Source of the DNA: Angelakisella massiliensis
GTDB lineage: Bacteria; Bacillota; Clostridia; Oscillospirales; Ruminococcaceae
DNA length: 64,000 nt
Direction of reading: 5' to 3'
Assembly: GCF_900104675.1 (NCBI RefSeq)
Contig: NZ_LT629945.1
Coordinates: forward strand, 129,001 to 193,000
A model generated the notes under the pieces. It did not search any database. It saw only the letters and a list, made by a program, of their open reading frames with translations, and was not told the DNA's origin. Shown one piece after another: positions 44,017-52,268 of this stretch (position 1 is its first letter; the number at the start of each line of letters is the position of its first letter). A program made the translations under genes and the position numbers.

Positions 44017-44557
44017 CCGCTTCACCTCCCATCAGCTCCTTCAGCAGCCGATAGGCTTTTTGCCTGCGGGTGTTGACCGTCCGGCGGGCCATGTTCATGT
44101 ACTCGGCGATCTCGCGATCTACCATGTTCAGGAACCAGTGCATCATAAAGATGTCCCGGTCCTCCTGAGAAAGCGCCAGAAGCGCCTCGGCCAGCCGGTC
44201 GTCCTCGATCAGAATCACGGCCCCTCCCACAGGGAAGGTCGTGTATTCCCACGAGTAGCGGTCATAAACCGCAAGCTGGGCCATTGCATCCTCCGGCAGC
44301 TCGCTGAGTGAGACCTCACGCCGGCTCCGTTTCCGAAGCTGCGTGTAAGCGTTCATTGCTTCATTCTTGATGGATCTCTTGCAATAGCTGTCAAAGGCGT
44401 GCTGCTTATGCTCGTAGTGGCGGTCAGGTTTCAAGTTCTCACCTCCCTTCGTGCCGGGAGGCAGTTCTTTTCTTCCCCTTTCGCCCACTACTGTTATGGC
44501 AATGCCGCTGTTTGGCTGGTTTCCCGCATTTATATTAAAAAATTTTTTGCCGCTCAT
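44009..44557 (-). CDS. Sigma-70-like regulator of the integrative element (Tn916 Orf7-like)
   Basis: 182 residues from ATG 44557 (AAAGGA upstream). An alternative TTG start at 44434 has an excellent GGGAGG site and would give the usual family length of about 141 residues, so either start may be used. Region-4 features are clear: LAEALLALSQEDRDIFMMHWFLNMVDREIAEYMNMARRTVNTRRQKAYRLLKEL. Such proteins, with the neighbouring HTH protein, regulate int/xis and transfer genes. The extra N-terminus (KKFFNINAGNQPNSG...) has no domain that I recognise. Confidence 0.8.
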   Translation of the reverse strand: MSGKKFFNINAGNQPNSGIAITVVGERGRKELPPGTKGGENLKPDRHYEHKQHAFDSYCKRSIKNEAMNAYTQLRKRSRREVSLSELPEDAMAQLAVYDRYSWEYTTFPVGGAVILIEDDRLAEALLALSQEDRDIFMMHWFLNMVDREIAEYMNMARRTVNTRRQKAYRLLKELMGGEADD

Positions 44558-44681
44558 AATCGGTTCCTTTCGTTTCGTTCAGGTTGACAGGCCGGAACGA
44601 AACGGGGCGGAGAGCGGCAGCCCGCACCCATGCGCAGGTGGTCAAAGGGACGGGCTTTGTGAGATGTGAGCCGTAGTATAT

Positions 44682-44722
44682 AAAAAGCGAGCCATAACTC
44701 ACTTCCATGAGCATGGCTCGCT
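44682..44722 (-). terminator. Hairpin terminator with embedded operator-like motif
   Basis: AGCGAGCCAT (44686-44695) pairs perfectly with ATGGCTCGCT (44713-44722); an inner ACTCA/TGAG pair extends it. On the minus strand it is followed by TTTTTATAT. The loop side carries ATAACTCACT..CATGAG, matching the element at 44,852-44,870. Confidence 0.6.
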
Positions 44723-44846
44723 GCTGCGTTATTGGAATATTTTTCGTAGTGGCATGGGCGTCCGCCGCATAAGCGGTAAACCCCGCCTTATTTTGACCTC
44801 CTTTGTGTTGGCGCTCTCATCCATATCTCCCTTTACTACGAAACAT

Positions 44847-44870
44847 GAGTTATAACTCACTCTGCATGAG
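44847..44870 (+). promoter_or_regulatory. Probable operator of the Xre regulator
   Basis: The perfect 12-bp palindrome GAGTTATAACTC (44847-44858) is followed by ACTCTGCATGAG. The composite ATAACTCACT-N3/4-CATGAG recurs in the hairpin at 44,694-44,710. It lies about 60-80 bp before the Xre start, where an autoregulatory site is expected. Confidence 0.55.
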
Positions 44871-44929
44871 TTTTATGGTTATTTATATGAGCGGAAGTAC
44901 ACCCTACAATAATGTAGAGGTGGTGTGTA

Positions 44930-45259
44930 GTGAACAATCCGCTGGATCTATTTGCATGGAAGGTGCGGTCAGAACGGAAGCGGCAGCATCTGACGCAAAA
45001 ACAGTTAGCTGAACGCCTCGGTATGACCCCCCGCACGATCATAGATTTGGAGACCTGCCAAAGTAATCCGAAATTTGAAACGGTGGTCCTTGTCGCCAAA
45101 GAATTGAATATCAGCGTGGACGCCGCCATCTTCCCGGAAATGGTAAATCAGACAGTCTCGAAAACAGTCGTGGACTTCTTTGCCGGGAAAAGCGAAGCAG
45201 AGATTGAAAAGTTTATCGCACTCTGCAAACAGGCGGAAGCCTTCCAAAAAGACGAGTAA
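44930..45259 (+). CDS. Xre-family regulator
   Basis: 109 residues from GTG 44930 behind GAGGTGG. The N-terminal helix-turn-helix is typical (FAWKVRSERKRQHLTQKQLAERLGMTPRTIIDLETCQSNPKFETVVLVAKELNI, residues 9-62). The C-terminal helical part is probably for oligomerisation. It is the only plus-strand gene between the minus-strand regulators and the metal cargo, and may control the switch between integration and transfer states of the element. Confidence 0.88.
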   Translation: MNNPLDLFAWKVRSERKRQHLTQKQLAERLGMTPRTIIDLETCQSNPKFETVVLVAKELNISVDAAIFPEMVNQTVSKTVVDFFAGKSEAEIEKFIALCKQAEAFQKDE

Positions 45260-45295
45260 CGCGGTCGGGTTCGATGTGCCCGGCCGCGTTACTGT
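45257..45295. terminator. Bidirectional terminator after Xre gene and DtxR gene
   Basis: TAACGCGGTCGGG (45257-45269, beginning at the Xre stop codon) pairs with CCCGGCCGCGTTA (45279-45291) with one mismatch. It lies between the ends of the convergent Xre and DtxR genes. Confidence 0.75.
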
Positions 45296-45320
45296 TTCAC
45301 CCGTTTGCTATGCGGGCAGT

Positions 45321-45692
45321 TTATTCTTCTTTTGTTTTATAAGCATTTTTCAGACGCTCGAAGGACTCCTGGCTGATAACATGCTCCATCCGGCAGGCAT
45401 CCCTTTCCGCTGTTTCCGGGTCTACGCCGGCTTCAATCAGTCGGTCAGTAAAGAAGCGGTGCTTTTCGTAGATCCGCTCCGCCACTTCCTGGCCCACATC
45501 GGTCAGATGCAGGAAATAGTCGCTGTCCATTGTCAGGAACCCCCCGTCCCGCAGGGTCGCCACCGCATGGCACACGCTGGGCTTTGTGACCTCCAGGTGC
45601 CGGGCAACATCCACGGAGCGCACCATGCCCATCTTTTTATGAAGAACAAGTATGGCCTCCAGATAGTCCTCCCCGGACGCATGAAGTTTCAT
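45321..45692 (-). CDS. DtxR-family metal-dependent repressor
   Basis: 123 residues. The N-terminal winged helix reads SVDVARHLEVTKPSVCHAVATLRDGGFLTM (residues 26-55). The dimer/metal domain carries EKHRFF (His78) and CRMEH (Cys100, Glu103, His104), matching DtxR ligands. Asp9 and Glu12 are MntR-like, while Cys100 favours iron. There is no SH3-like third domain. It is the last gene of the transporter operon and the probable reader of the four GGTTAG-N6-CTAACC palindromes on this element. Metal-bound, it would shut off uptake. Confidence 0.88.
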   Translation of the reverse strand: MKLHASGEDYLEAILVLHKKMGMVRSVDVARHLEVTKPSVCHAVATLRDGGFLTMDSDYFLHLTDVGQEVAERIYEKHRFFTDRLIEAGVDPETAERDACRMEHVISQESFERLKNAYKTKEE

Positions 45693-45711
45693 CAGTACCT
45701 CCTTTTATGAA

Positions 45712-47460
45712 TTAAACGCTTAACTTCCAATTTGCAGAAGCTGTCTGCAAATCGACCAGCCTACGATAGAGGCCATTTTCTTTCATAAGTTCTTCGTGAG
45801 TTCCGTTTTCGGCTACAATACCATCTGACAATACAACGATACTATCGGCAGCCTCCACCGTCCTCATTCTATGAGCGATAATAAGAACCGTCTTGCCTTT
45901 TACCAGCCTGGATATTGCATTTTGAATTTCTGTTTCATTGTCTACGTCAAGAGAGGCAGTAGCTTCATCCAAAAGAATAACAGGAGCGTCTTTCAAAAGA
46001 GCGCGTGCGATAGAAAGTCGCTGGCATTCACCGCCTGATAACGTAGAACCGTTTTCTCCAATCACTGTCTGATAGCCGTCCGGCAATTTTGAAATAAATT
46101 CATCACACTGCGCTGCTTTAGCTGCGGCAATCACTTCCTCGTCCGTTGCGTCCTTTTTACCGACACGAATATTTTCCATGATGGTGTTATTAAACAGCAC
46201 AACATCTTGAAAAACGATAGAGAAGTTTTTCATCAACATGGTTGAATTTAGCGGAGCAATATCGGTTCCGCCCAACAGTATTCTTCCTCCGTCCAGAGGA
46301 TAAAATTTGGCTGCCAGTTTTGCGACTGTACTTTTGCCGCCGCCGGACGGGCCAACCAATGCTGTGACCTGTCCCTGCTTTGCAGTAAACGAAACATCCC
46401 TCAGTACCGGTTTGCCCTTTTCGTAAGAAAACTGGACATGATCGAATGTAATATCGTACCCGTTTGTATGGATATTCTTCTCGCCGGTTTCTTCCGGGTA
46501 TTCTTCTATTTCTTTCAAGCGGTTTACCTGAAGCTGCACAGAAAACAGCTCTGCCATATTTGACATCGCCCCGGAAAGCGGATCGTACAGGCGGGAGGCA
46601 GCAATCAAAAACAGAATATAGGTAAACAGAGAGGTATCTCCACTTACCACAAGACTATTACCTACTACAATCACCGTTGCCAAACCGAGCCGTAAAAACA
46701 TCTGGCCGGTTGTCAGCAGACTTGCCGTTGTCATTTCGGATGAAATCTGTGCTTTTTCCGCGGCATCCATCTTTGCGTCTAATTTGCGAAGATAATCTTC
46801 TTCCTGATTGCAAGCCTTTATATCCTGTACGGTTTCCAAACATTCCTGAATGCCTTCTGCAAGCTCCAGTCTTGCGTTCATGTGCTTTTTGCCGAGTTTT
46901 TCCTGCCATTTCCGTGACAGAATAACGATTGCAAATGAAATCGGGGCTACCCAGAGAAGGGCCAGGCCCATTTGCCAGTTGAAAATCAGCAGTCCGATAC
47001 AAACAATACCTGTGGAGATAACTGCGCCAAAGAATTGCGGAACCGTATGAGAAAATGCGTGTTCAAAGTTTGCACAGTCCCCCATAATGGTGCTTGTCAG
47101 ATCAGCAAGATCCCTCTGATGAAAAAAGGTCAGCGGAAGTGTACGCAATTTCTCCGCAAGACCGATTCGCCGCCTTGCACTTTCATCATACGTCCCAAGA
47201 TACGCTGCGGTGTACTGGCAGTAATGAAGTATAAAGACAACAGCCAAAATCGCAATTCCGATCACAGTGTAAACGGCGGCGCTGATCTCTGGCGCGCTCG
47301 TTCCCAAAACAGGCGCAAGAAGTTGATTGAGGACGATAGCCAGAAGAATAACAGGAAACATAAGGCTGATATTAGCCAGTACCGAATAGACAATCCCTTT
47401 TAACAGGTCTCTTGCCCCCTGATCGCTCAACGCATATTTCTTTTTTAACGTCTTAATCAT
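45712..47460 (-). CDS. ABC transporter, permease-ATPase fusion, YbtQ/IrtB-like
   Basis: 582 residues from the ATG at 47460, nine nt after GGAGG. The start overlaps the upstream stop by 8 bp. A six-helix type IV membrane domain (to about 320) is followed by an ATPase with Walker A GPSGGGKST, signature LSGGE (Gln to Glu at the last position), Walker B VILLDEAT and switch IAHRMRT. Although built like an exporter, this fusion pair beside an ECF transporter and DtxR/AraC regulators resembles the siderophore importers YbtPQ and IrtAB. The substrate assignment is inference. Confidence 0.82.
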   Translation of the reverse strand: MIKTLKKKYALSDQGARDLLKGIVYSVLANISLMFPVILLAIVLNQLLAPVLGTSAPEISAAVYTVIGIAILAVVFILHYCQYTAAYLGTYDESARRRIGLAEKLRTLPLTFFHQRDLADLTSTIMGDCANFEHAFSHTVPQFFGAVISTGIVCIGLLIFNWQMGLALLWVAPISFAIVILSRKWQEKLGKKHMNARLELAEGIQECLETVQDIKACNQEEDYLRKLDAKMDAAEKAQISSEMTTASLLTTGQMFLRLGLATVIVVGNSLVVSGDTSLFTYILFLIAASRLYDPLSGAMSNMAELFSVQLQVNRLKEIEEYPEETGEKNIHTNGYDITFDHVQFSYEKGKPVLRDVSFTAKQGQVTALVGPSGGGKSTVAKLAAKFYPLDGGRILLGGTDIAPLNSTMLMKNFSIVFQDVVLFNNTIMENIRVGKKDATDEEVIAAAKAAQCDEFISKLPDGYQTVIGENGSTLSGGECQRLSIARALLKDAPVILLDEATASLDVDNETEIQNAISRLVKGKTVLIIAHRMRTVEAADSIVVLSDGIVAENGTHEELMKENGLYRRLVDLQTASANWKLSV

Positions 47461-49261
47461 GCTGTTCATCCTCCTTTCCGACCTTCCATGCAATCGAGGT
47501 CCGATAATCCTTCCACATAGAAGAATAAATACCGTTCGCAGCTATCAATTCTTTATGCGTACCTCTTTCTGCAATCTGTCCATCCTTAAACACCAGGATA
47601 AGGTCTGCGTCTTGTATCGTAGAGAGCCGGTGAGCAATCATCAGAACCGTTTTGTTTTGTGTCAGCCGCTCAAAGGCAAGCTGTATCTGATGTTCATTTT
47701 CGGCATCTGCAAATGCTGTGGCTTCATCCAGTACAATAATAGGGGCGTCTTTTAAGATTGCCCTTGCAAGAGCAATCCTTTGATTTTCACCTCCTGAGAG
47801 ATATGTGCCTCCTGTTCCAACGAGCGTATCAAGCCCATCCGGGAGGCGGTCAATAATATCTTTGCATTGTGCTTCATCAGCCGCTTTCAGGACTTCTTCC
47901 CTGGTAGCGTCCGGGCGGGCCGCCTTAATATTATTCAGCAAGGTGTCCTTGAACAGACGGGTATTCTGAAACACGAAAGCAACTCTTTTCATCAGTTCCT
48001 GCTTCTCAATATTGCGTACATCCACGCCGCCAATCGTAACGGAACCTGACTGAACATCATAAAATCGGGGAATGAGGCTTGCCGCTGTACTTTTACCGCT
48101 GCCGGAGGCACCAACAAGCGCCACTGTTTTTCCTGTCGGAACCTCAAAGCTGATATGGTCTAAGGCCTTCTCTTTGGCACCTGGATAGGCGAAGGAAACA
48201 TCCGAAAACACAATCGAAGCGTCTGCCGGGATCAGGGGCTGTTCTGGTTCCTTCAAAGGCTGTTCCTGCAAAATTTCATCCACCCGGCTGACTGCGCTTT
48301 TAGCTGCCATAAGCTGCTCGCTGGCAAACATGATACGGTTCATCATAGTTGCACAGACCGGAGTAAACAAACTGTAAAACAGAAAATCCAGCACAACATT
48401 TTCGTAAGCTGCCTGGCCGCTGACCCCGGACAAAATAAACATGGCGACTGGAATAAGTAAAACAAATGTGCCGTTCAGTGTTACTGTAAATCCAGTAAGA
48501 GGAATACGGCATTTTAAGGCATACCCGGAAGCAAATTTTTCGTATTCTTCTATTGCAGCGTGAAAATTTTTGAAGGAATAAATAGTTTGCTGAAATACTT
48601 TTACAACAGGAATACCGCGAATATATTCCACAGCTTCTTTATTCATTGTTTCCAGTGCAGTCATATACTTGCCCATAAACTGCGCATTATCTCCGCCCAT
48701 CATCTGTTTGAGAAAGATGACACTGATTCCCATAGGTATCAGGCAGCAAATTCCCAGCCGCCAGTCAAAAAGGAAAATCAAAATAATAACGGCAACCGGC
48801 ATAACTGCGGCTCCGGTCAGATCGGGAAGCTGATGGGCCAGAAATCCTTCTGTAAGTCCTGCATTATCATCAATGATTTTTCTGAGCCGTCCGCTTGCAT
48901 TTTGGCTGAAATACCCCAACGGCAGCGTCACGATATGATGAATTGCAGATTTTCTCATATTGGTGGCTGTACGAAACGCCGCCAGATGAGTACAGTTCAG
49001 GGCGATAAAATAAATTAAAATGCTTGCCGCTGCAAACACAACCGCCATCCACGCATAATGGGCGCTCCCCGTTGCAAGAGATATATCCCCGGCAGCAAAA
49101 GCCTGGATTAAATCGCGGATGACGAGCCAAATGCAAACAAAAGGCAGCATAGATAAAATGGTACTGATCCCGGAGAGAACACATCCCAAAACGGTCAAAA
49201 CATGGAATTTCCCTGCATATCCGAACATTCTGGACAGTTCTCCATTTTTTTGCTTATCCAT
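47453..49261 (-). CDS. ABC transporter, permease-ATPase fusion, YbtP/IrtA-like
   Basis: 602 residues from the ATG at 49261 (AAGGAG eight nt upstream). An open frame reaches back to 49393, but that segment contains the 16-bp perfect hairpin and lacks a ribosome site. The membrane domain spans about 20-310. Walker A is GASGSGKST, signature LSGGEN and Walker B IVLDEAT. It forms a heterodimer with the next gene product. No siderophore-interacting reductase domain is fused, unlike mycobacterial IrtA. Confidence 0.82.
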   Translation of the reverse strand: MDKQKNGELSRMFGYAGKFHVLTVLGCVLSGISTILSMLPFVCIWLVIRDLIQAFAAGDISLATGSAHYAWMAVVFAAASILIYFIALNCTHLAAFRTATNMRKSAIHHIVTLPLGYFSQNASGRLRKIIDDNAGLTEGFLAHQLPDLTGAAVMPVAVIILIFLFDWRLGICCLIPMGISVIFLKQMMGGDNAQFMGKYMTALETMNKEAVEYIRGIPVVKVFQQTIYSFKNFHAAIEEYEKFASGYALKCRIPLTGFTVTLNGTFVLLIPVAMFILSGVSGQAAYENVVLDFLFYSLFTPVCATMMNRIMFASEQLMAAKSAVSRVDEILQEQPLKEPEQPLIPADASIVFSDVSFAYPGAKEKALDHISFEVPTGKTVALVGASGSGKSTAASLIPRFYDVQSGSVTIGGVDVRNIEKQELMKRVAFVFQNTRLFKDTLLNNIKAARPDATREEVLKAADEAQCKDIIDRLPDGLDTLVGTGGTYLSGGENQRIALARAILKDAPIIVLDEATAFADAENEHQIQLAFERLTQNKTVLMIAHRLSTIQDADLILVFKDGQIAERGTHKELIAANGIYSSMWKDYRTSIAWKVGKEDEQHD

Positions 49262-49280
49262 AAGCAAGGCTCCTTTCGCA

Positions 49281-49318
49281 ATAATAGACGGGTTAGCATC
49301 TTCTAACCCGTCTATTAT
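49281..49318 (-). promoter_or_regulatory. Perfect intercistronic palindrome containing a DtxR-like box
   Basis: ATAATAGACGGGTTAG (49281-49296) and CTAACCCGTCTATTAT (49303-49318) are perfectly complementary over 16 bp with a 6-nt centre CATCTT. The inner 18 bp, GGTTAGCATCTTCTAACC (49291-49308), fits the box found at three other sites in this element. It lies between the ECF ATPase gene and the ABC pair, so it may be an internal operator, an mRNA hairpin, or both. Confidence 0.7.
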
Positions 49319-49383
49319 CATAAAATCATTCGGTTGTTTCTGCCACTCCATACAGAGCGTATCTATCCAATCAGACACATAAT

Positions 49384-50865
49384 TCATTGACACATAAGGC
49401 AGGAATATAAGCGGGACAAATTTTCCTGTAACGGAAATGCTTCTACATGACCTTCATCAACGAAATGCAGAACCCGATTGCAAGTCATAGCGGCAAATTC
49501 ATAATCGTGGGTAATGATTAAAATGGTCTTTCCTTTTTGCGCCAGAGCTTTCAAATGCTCCGATATTCTCATCATATTTTTGAAATCAAGACCGCTGGTA
49601 GGCTCATCCAAAATCAAAACGGGGGTATCTATCCAATCCGATACTGCAAGAGCGAGCCGTTGTTTCTGCCCGCCGGAAAGAGTAGCGGGATGCCGTTCTT
49701 TCCATTCAAACAAGCCATATAGTTTTAGCAGATCATCGCGTTGCTCCTGGGTACTTCCTTTTCCGTTCAATAGCAGTTCTTCTTCTACGCTGTCCCCAAA
49801 CAACTGGCAATCTGTATTTTGCATAACAAAGTAGGCAAAATTCTTCCTTTTGCCTTTAGATACCTTTGTCCCGTTATATATGACCTGACCCTCTTTTTCC
49901 TTTTGCATACCACAAAGAATATTCGACAAAGTAGTTTTCCCTATTCCGTTATGGCCTACAATCGCAATCAGGTCGCCAGCATACGCCCGAAAAGATATAT
50001 CGTGGAAAACCGGATGTTTGCGATAGGAAAACGTCAAATCCTTTACCTCCATCGTCATATCTTTTTCTTTTGTAGGGGGAATATCTACTTCAATATGGTG
50101 TAAATCTGCCGCCCGTATTCCTATGGCTCGTCTTTTTTCTTCTGGAATAGAGAGCAGTTCTCCCGCCGTCCATTCTTCTTTTATGCTCCCGTTTTCCATA
50201 TAAAGAAAACGGTCTGCAAGGTCAGTAAGATAATAAAGCCGGTGTTCAGCAACAATGATTGTGTGGCCTTCCGCTTTTAGTCCACCCATCAAATTTTTAA
50301 GCGCCTCAACGGAATACATATCCAAATTGGCCGAAGGTTCATCAAACACATAAATTTCCGGGTCAACAGCATTGACGGAGGCCACCGCTATTTTCTGTTT
50401 TTCTCCGCTGGACATCGGATAAATTTCTTTCCCGCGCAGCATATCTCCGTTAATACGTTTGATCGCACTTGAAACCCGTCCATCCAGTTCTTCATACGGA
50501 ACGCCATAGTTTTCACACCCGAACGCAATTTCATCCTCTGTAATACTGGCAAAAAACTGGCTCTTTGGATCTTGAAAGATTGAACCTACTTTTTTCCCGA
50601 TTTCATACAGAGGATATTCCGATATGCTGCGTCCCAGCAGTGTGACTCGCCCTTTCAGCGTCCCTTCGTAAAATTGTTCAGCTAACCCGTTTATCAATCG
50701 TGTTAAAGTTGTCTTTCCGCAGCCGCTCCCTCCAGTCAGAACAAGGAACTCGCCCTTTTTTATATCGAGGCTGATATGATGGATACTTTCTGTTTCGGCT
50801 CCCGGATATTCAAAAGATACATCTTCAAACTGGATAACGGATCGCCTTGCTTTATCATTTACCAT
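49384..50865 (-). CDS. ECF transporter ATPase, duplicated (A/A') in one chain
   Basis: 493 residues from the ATG at 50865, whose codon overlaps the stop of the T-component gene. Two full CbiO-like ATPase domains are fused. The first has GGSGCGKTT, SSGEKQK and IYVFDEPSANLD. The second has GHNGIGKTT, LSGGQKQR and VLILDEPTSGLD. A single fused A component of this kind drives group I/II-like ECF importers together with the S and T proteins encoded upstream. Its start is preceded by AAAGGA. Confidence 0.88.
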   Translation of the reverse strand: MVNDKARRSVIQFEDVSFEYPGAETESIHHISLDIKKGEFLVLTGGSGCGKTTLTRLINGLAEQFYEGTLKGRVTLLGRSISEYPLYEIGKKVGSIFQDPKSQFFASITEDEIAFGCENYGVPYEELDGRVSSAIKRINGDMLRGKEIYPMSSGEKQKIAVASVNAVDPEIYVFDEPSANLDMYSVEALKNLMGGLKAEGHTIIVAEHRLYYLTDLADRFLYMENGSIKEEWTAGELLSIPEEKRRAIGIRAADLHHIEVDIPPTKEKDMTMEVKDLTFSYRKHPVFHDISFRAYAGDLIAIVGHNGIGKTTLSNILCGMQKEKEGQVIYNGTKVSKGKRKNFAYFVMQNTDCQLFGDSVEEELLLNGKGSTQEQRDDLLKLYGLFEWKERHPATLSGGQKQRLALAVSDWIDTPVLILDEPTSGLDFKNMMRISEHLKALAQKGKTILIITHDYEFAAMTCNRVLHFVDEGHVEAFPLQENLSRLYSCLMCQ

Positions 50866-51542
50866 TATGCTACCGTCCTTTCCAGCACAAAATAGAGTGC
50901 GGTTACGCAAACAGCAACCACGCACATAATCCAATCTCTTTTTTGAAATTCTATCTTCCTGCGGCAGGTATGTTTTCCCGGATTGGAAATCCCCCTGCTT
51001 TCAGCAGAAGCTGCGAGTTCTTCAGCTATTCTGGATGAACGGAAAATAACAGGCGTAACAATATACTCCATTGCGTCCAGAGGATGTTTCCATGACAACA
51101 GCTTTCGCAGCCGAAGTGAGGCAAACACATCGGAAAATTCACTGCGCACAGTAGGGAAGAAACGCAGCATGAAGGTTACGGGCAGGGCAATTCCATCAGG
51201 AGCGTGGATTTTCTTAAAAACTGCTACAACTTCTCCCGGCGGCATACCAATCACGGGCTGCGCAGCCATAACCATCATCAAAATACGCAGCACCATGAAC
51301 AGGAACATTTCCGGCATAAGAATGGTAATGCCCTGTCCTCCTGAAAGCAGCCTCAACACGATAAAAACACCGCAGACGATTAGATATTTTATTGTCTGCC
51401 TGCCAAAGCCCTGAATAATCAAATACACGCTCAAAACGCCCAAAAGTGTGTATATCAAAATGTCGCTTGTGAGCACCGCCACAAGCGACATAGTGAGAAC
51501 TATGACAAGCAATTTGGTCCGAAAATCAAATTTCATGCTCAT
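50865..51542 (-). CDS. ECF transporter transmembrane T component
   Basis: 225 residues, CbiQ/EcfT family with five or six hydrophobic helices. The coupling-helix motif AASAESRGIS near residue 185 and SLRLRKLLSW near 148 correspond to the Ala-Arg-Gly type motifs that contact the two ATPase domains. It follows the S-component gene by 3 bp and shares 1 bp with the ATPase gene. It has no strong ribosome site of its own, so translational coupling is likely. Confidence 0.85.
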   Translation of the reverse strand: MSMKFDFRTKLLVIVLTMSLVAVLTSDILIYTLLGVLSVYLIIQGFGRQTIKYLIVCGVFIVLRLLSGGQGITILMPEMFLFMVLRILMMVMAAQPVIGMPPGEVVAVFKKIHAPDGIALPVTFMLRFFPTVRSEFSDVFASLRLRKLLSWKHPLDAMEYIVTPVIFRSSRIAEELAASAESRGISNPGKHTCRRKIEFQKRDWIMCVVAVCVTALYFVLERTVA

Positions 51543-51545
51543 AGT

Positions 51546-52151
51546 TTATTTAATCGCGCCACTCTTTCTGAAGTGCTTCACAATCAGTTTGTTGCTAATC
51601 ATGCAGCCAAGGACGGCCAGGATAGCGGTGACAGCCAGGCTCAAAAGGACGTACTTCGGATCGGTGTAATACTGGGTCTGAACCTGAACCTGCTGCTCAC
51701 TGACACCGGTGGCAAGAAATGCGTCTTTGAAAAACCAAATTTCTGACATACCATGTGCAGCGCGAACCAATGCCGTGATTACCCACGAAATGGACACACG
51801 CTTAATGTCATGGTAGGCATCCTTTCCGCACATGGAAAGCTCTGCGATGATACCGCCGCCCAAAAACCACGGAATCATAAATGGCCCCATCATCAATCCG
51901 GCGATAATTGCCCACATGATATTGTAGACAAGAGCGGGGCCATGCTTGCCGACTTTCATGCACATATAAACATAGAACGGTGCGAGGATAAGTGCCGCAC
52001 CTGCGGCGTTAAAAATCATGGAATAGAACAGTGAAGCGCCGGTCAGGGTCGAATAGACCATAAATACAACGAACATGACCGCACAGAAGATACCGATGAT
52101 TGCCGCGTCTTTGACAGTGTACTTGTTACCTGTCGATTTTTCATTTTCCAT
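51546..52151 (-). CDS. ECF-type S component, MptD/Trep_Strep family
   Basis: 201 residues with five or six membrane helices and RBS AAAGGAGG. The FNAAGAALILAPFYVYMCMKVGKHGPALVYNIMWAIIAGLMMG segment and GGGIIAELSM are typical of the Trep_Strep/MptD family of putative substrate-binding membrane subunits. The family's substrates are mostly unknown. Several family loci sit with YbtPQ-like ABC genes and metal regulators, which points to a metal chelate. A DtxR-like box lies 28 bp upstream of the start. Confidence 0.82.
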   Translation of the reverse strand: MENEKSTGNKYTVKDAAIIGIFCAVMFVVFMVYSTLTGASLFYSMIFNAAGAALILAPFYVYMCMKVGKHGPALVYNIMWAIIAGLMMGPFMIPWFLGGGIIAELSMCGKDAYHDIKRVSISWVITALVRAAHGMSEIWFFKDAFLATGVSEQQVQVQTQYYTDPKYVLLSLAVTAILAVLGCMISNKLIVKHFRKSGAIK

Positions 52152-52178
52152 TTGGAAATCCTCCTTTGTCTTGCAGAA

Positions 52179-52196
52179 AGTTAGCAGTACCTAACC
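52179..52196 (-). promoter_or_regulatory. DtxR-like box upstream of the ECF S-component gene
   Basis: AGTTAGCAGTACCTAACC matches the site at 58,675-58,692 at 15 of 18 positions with identical half-site spacing. It lies between the AraC stop and the S-component ribosome site. Confidence 0.65.
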
Positions 52197-52268
52197 CACC
52201 ATTCAAAAAATAGGCCAGCTTCAAGCGGTCTTTCTGCTTTTATCTGACAAAGGATATTCTAATACAGC

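Noticed and set aside
49262-49393. N-terminal extension of the YbtP-like ABC protein
   Set aside because: The segment encodes the perfect 16-bp hairpin, has no ribosome site, and a good AAGGAG precedes the ATG at 49,261.
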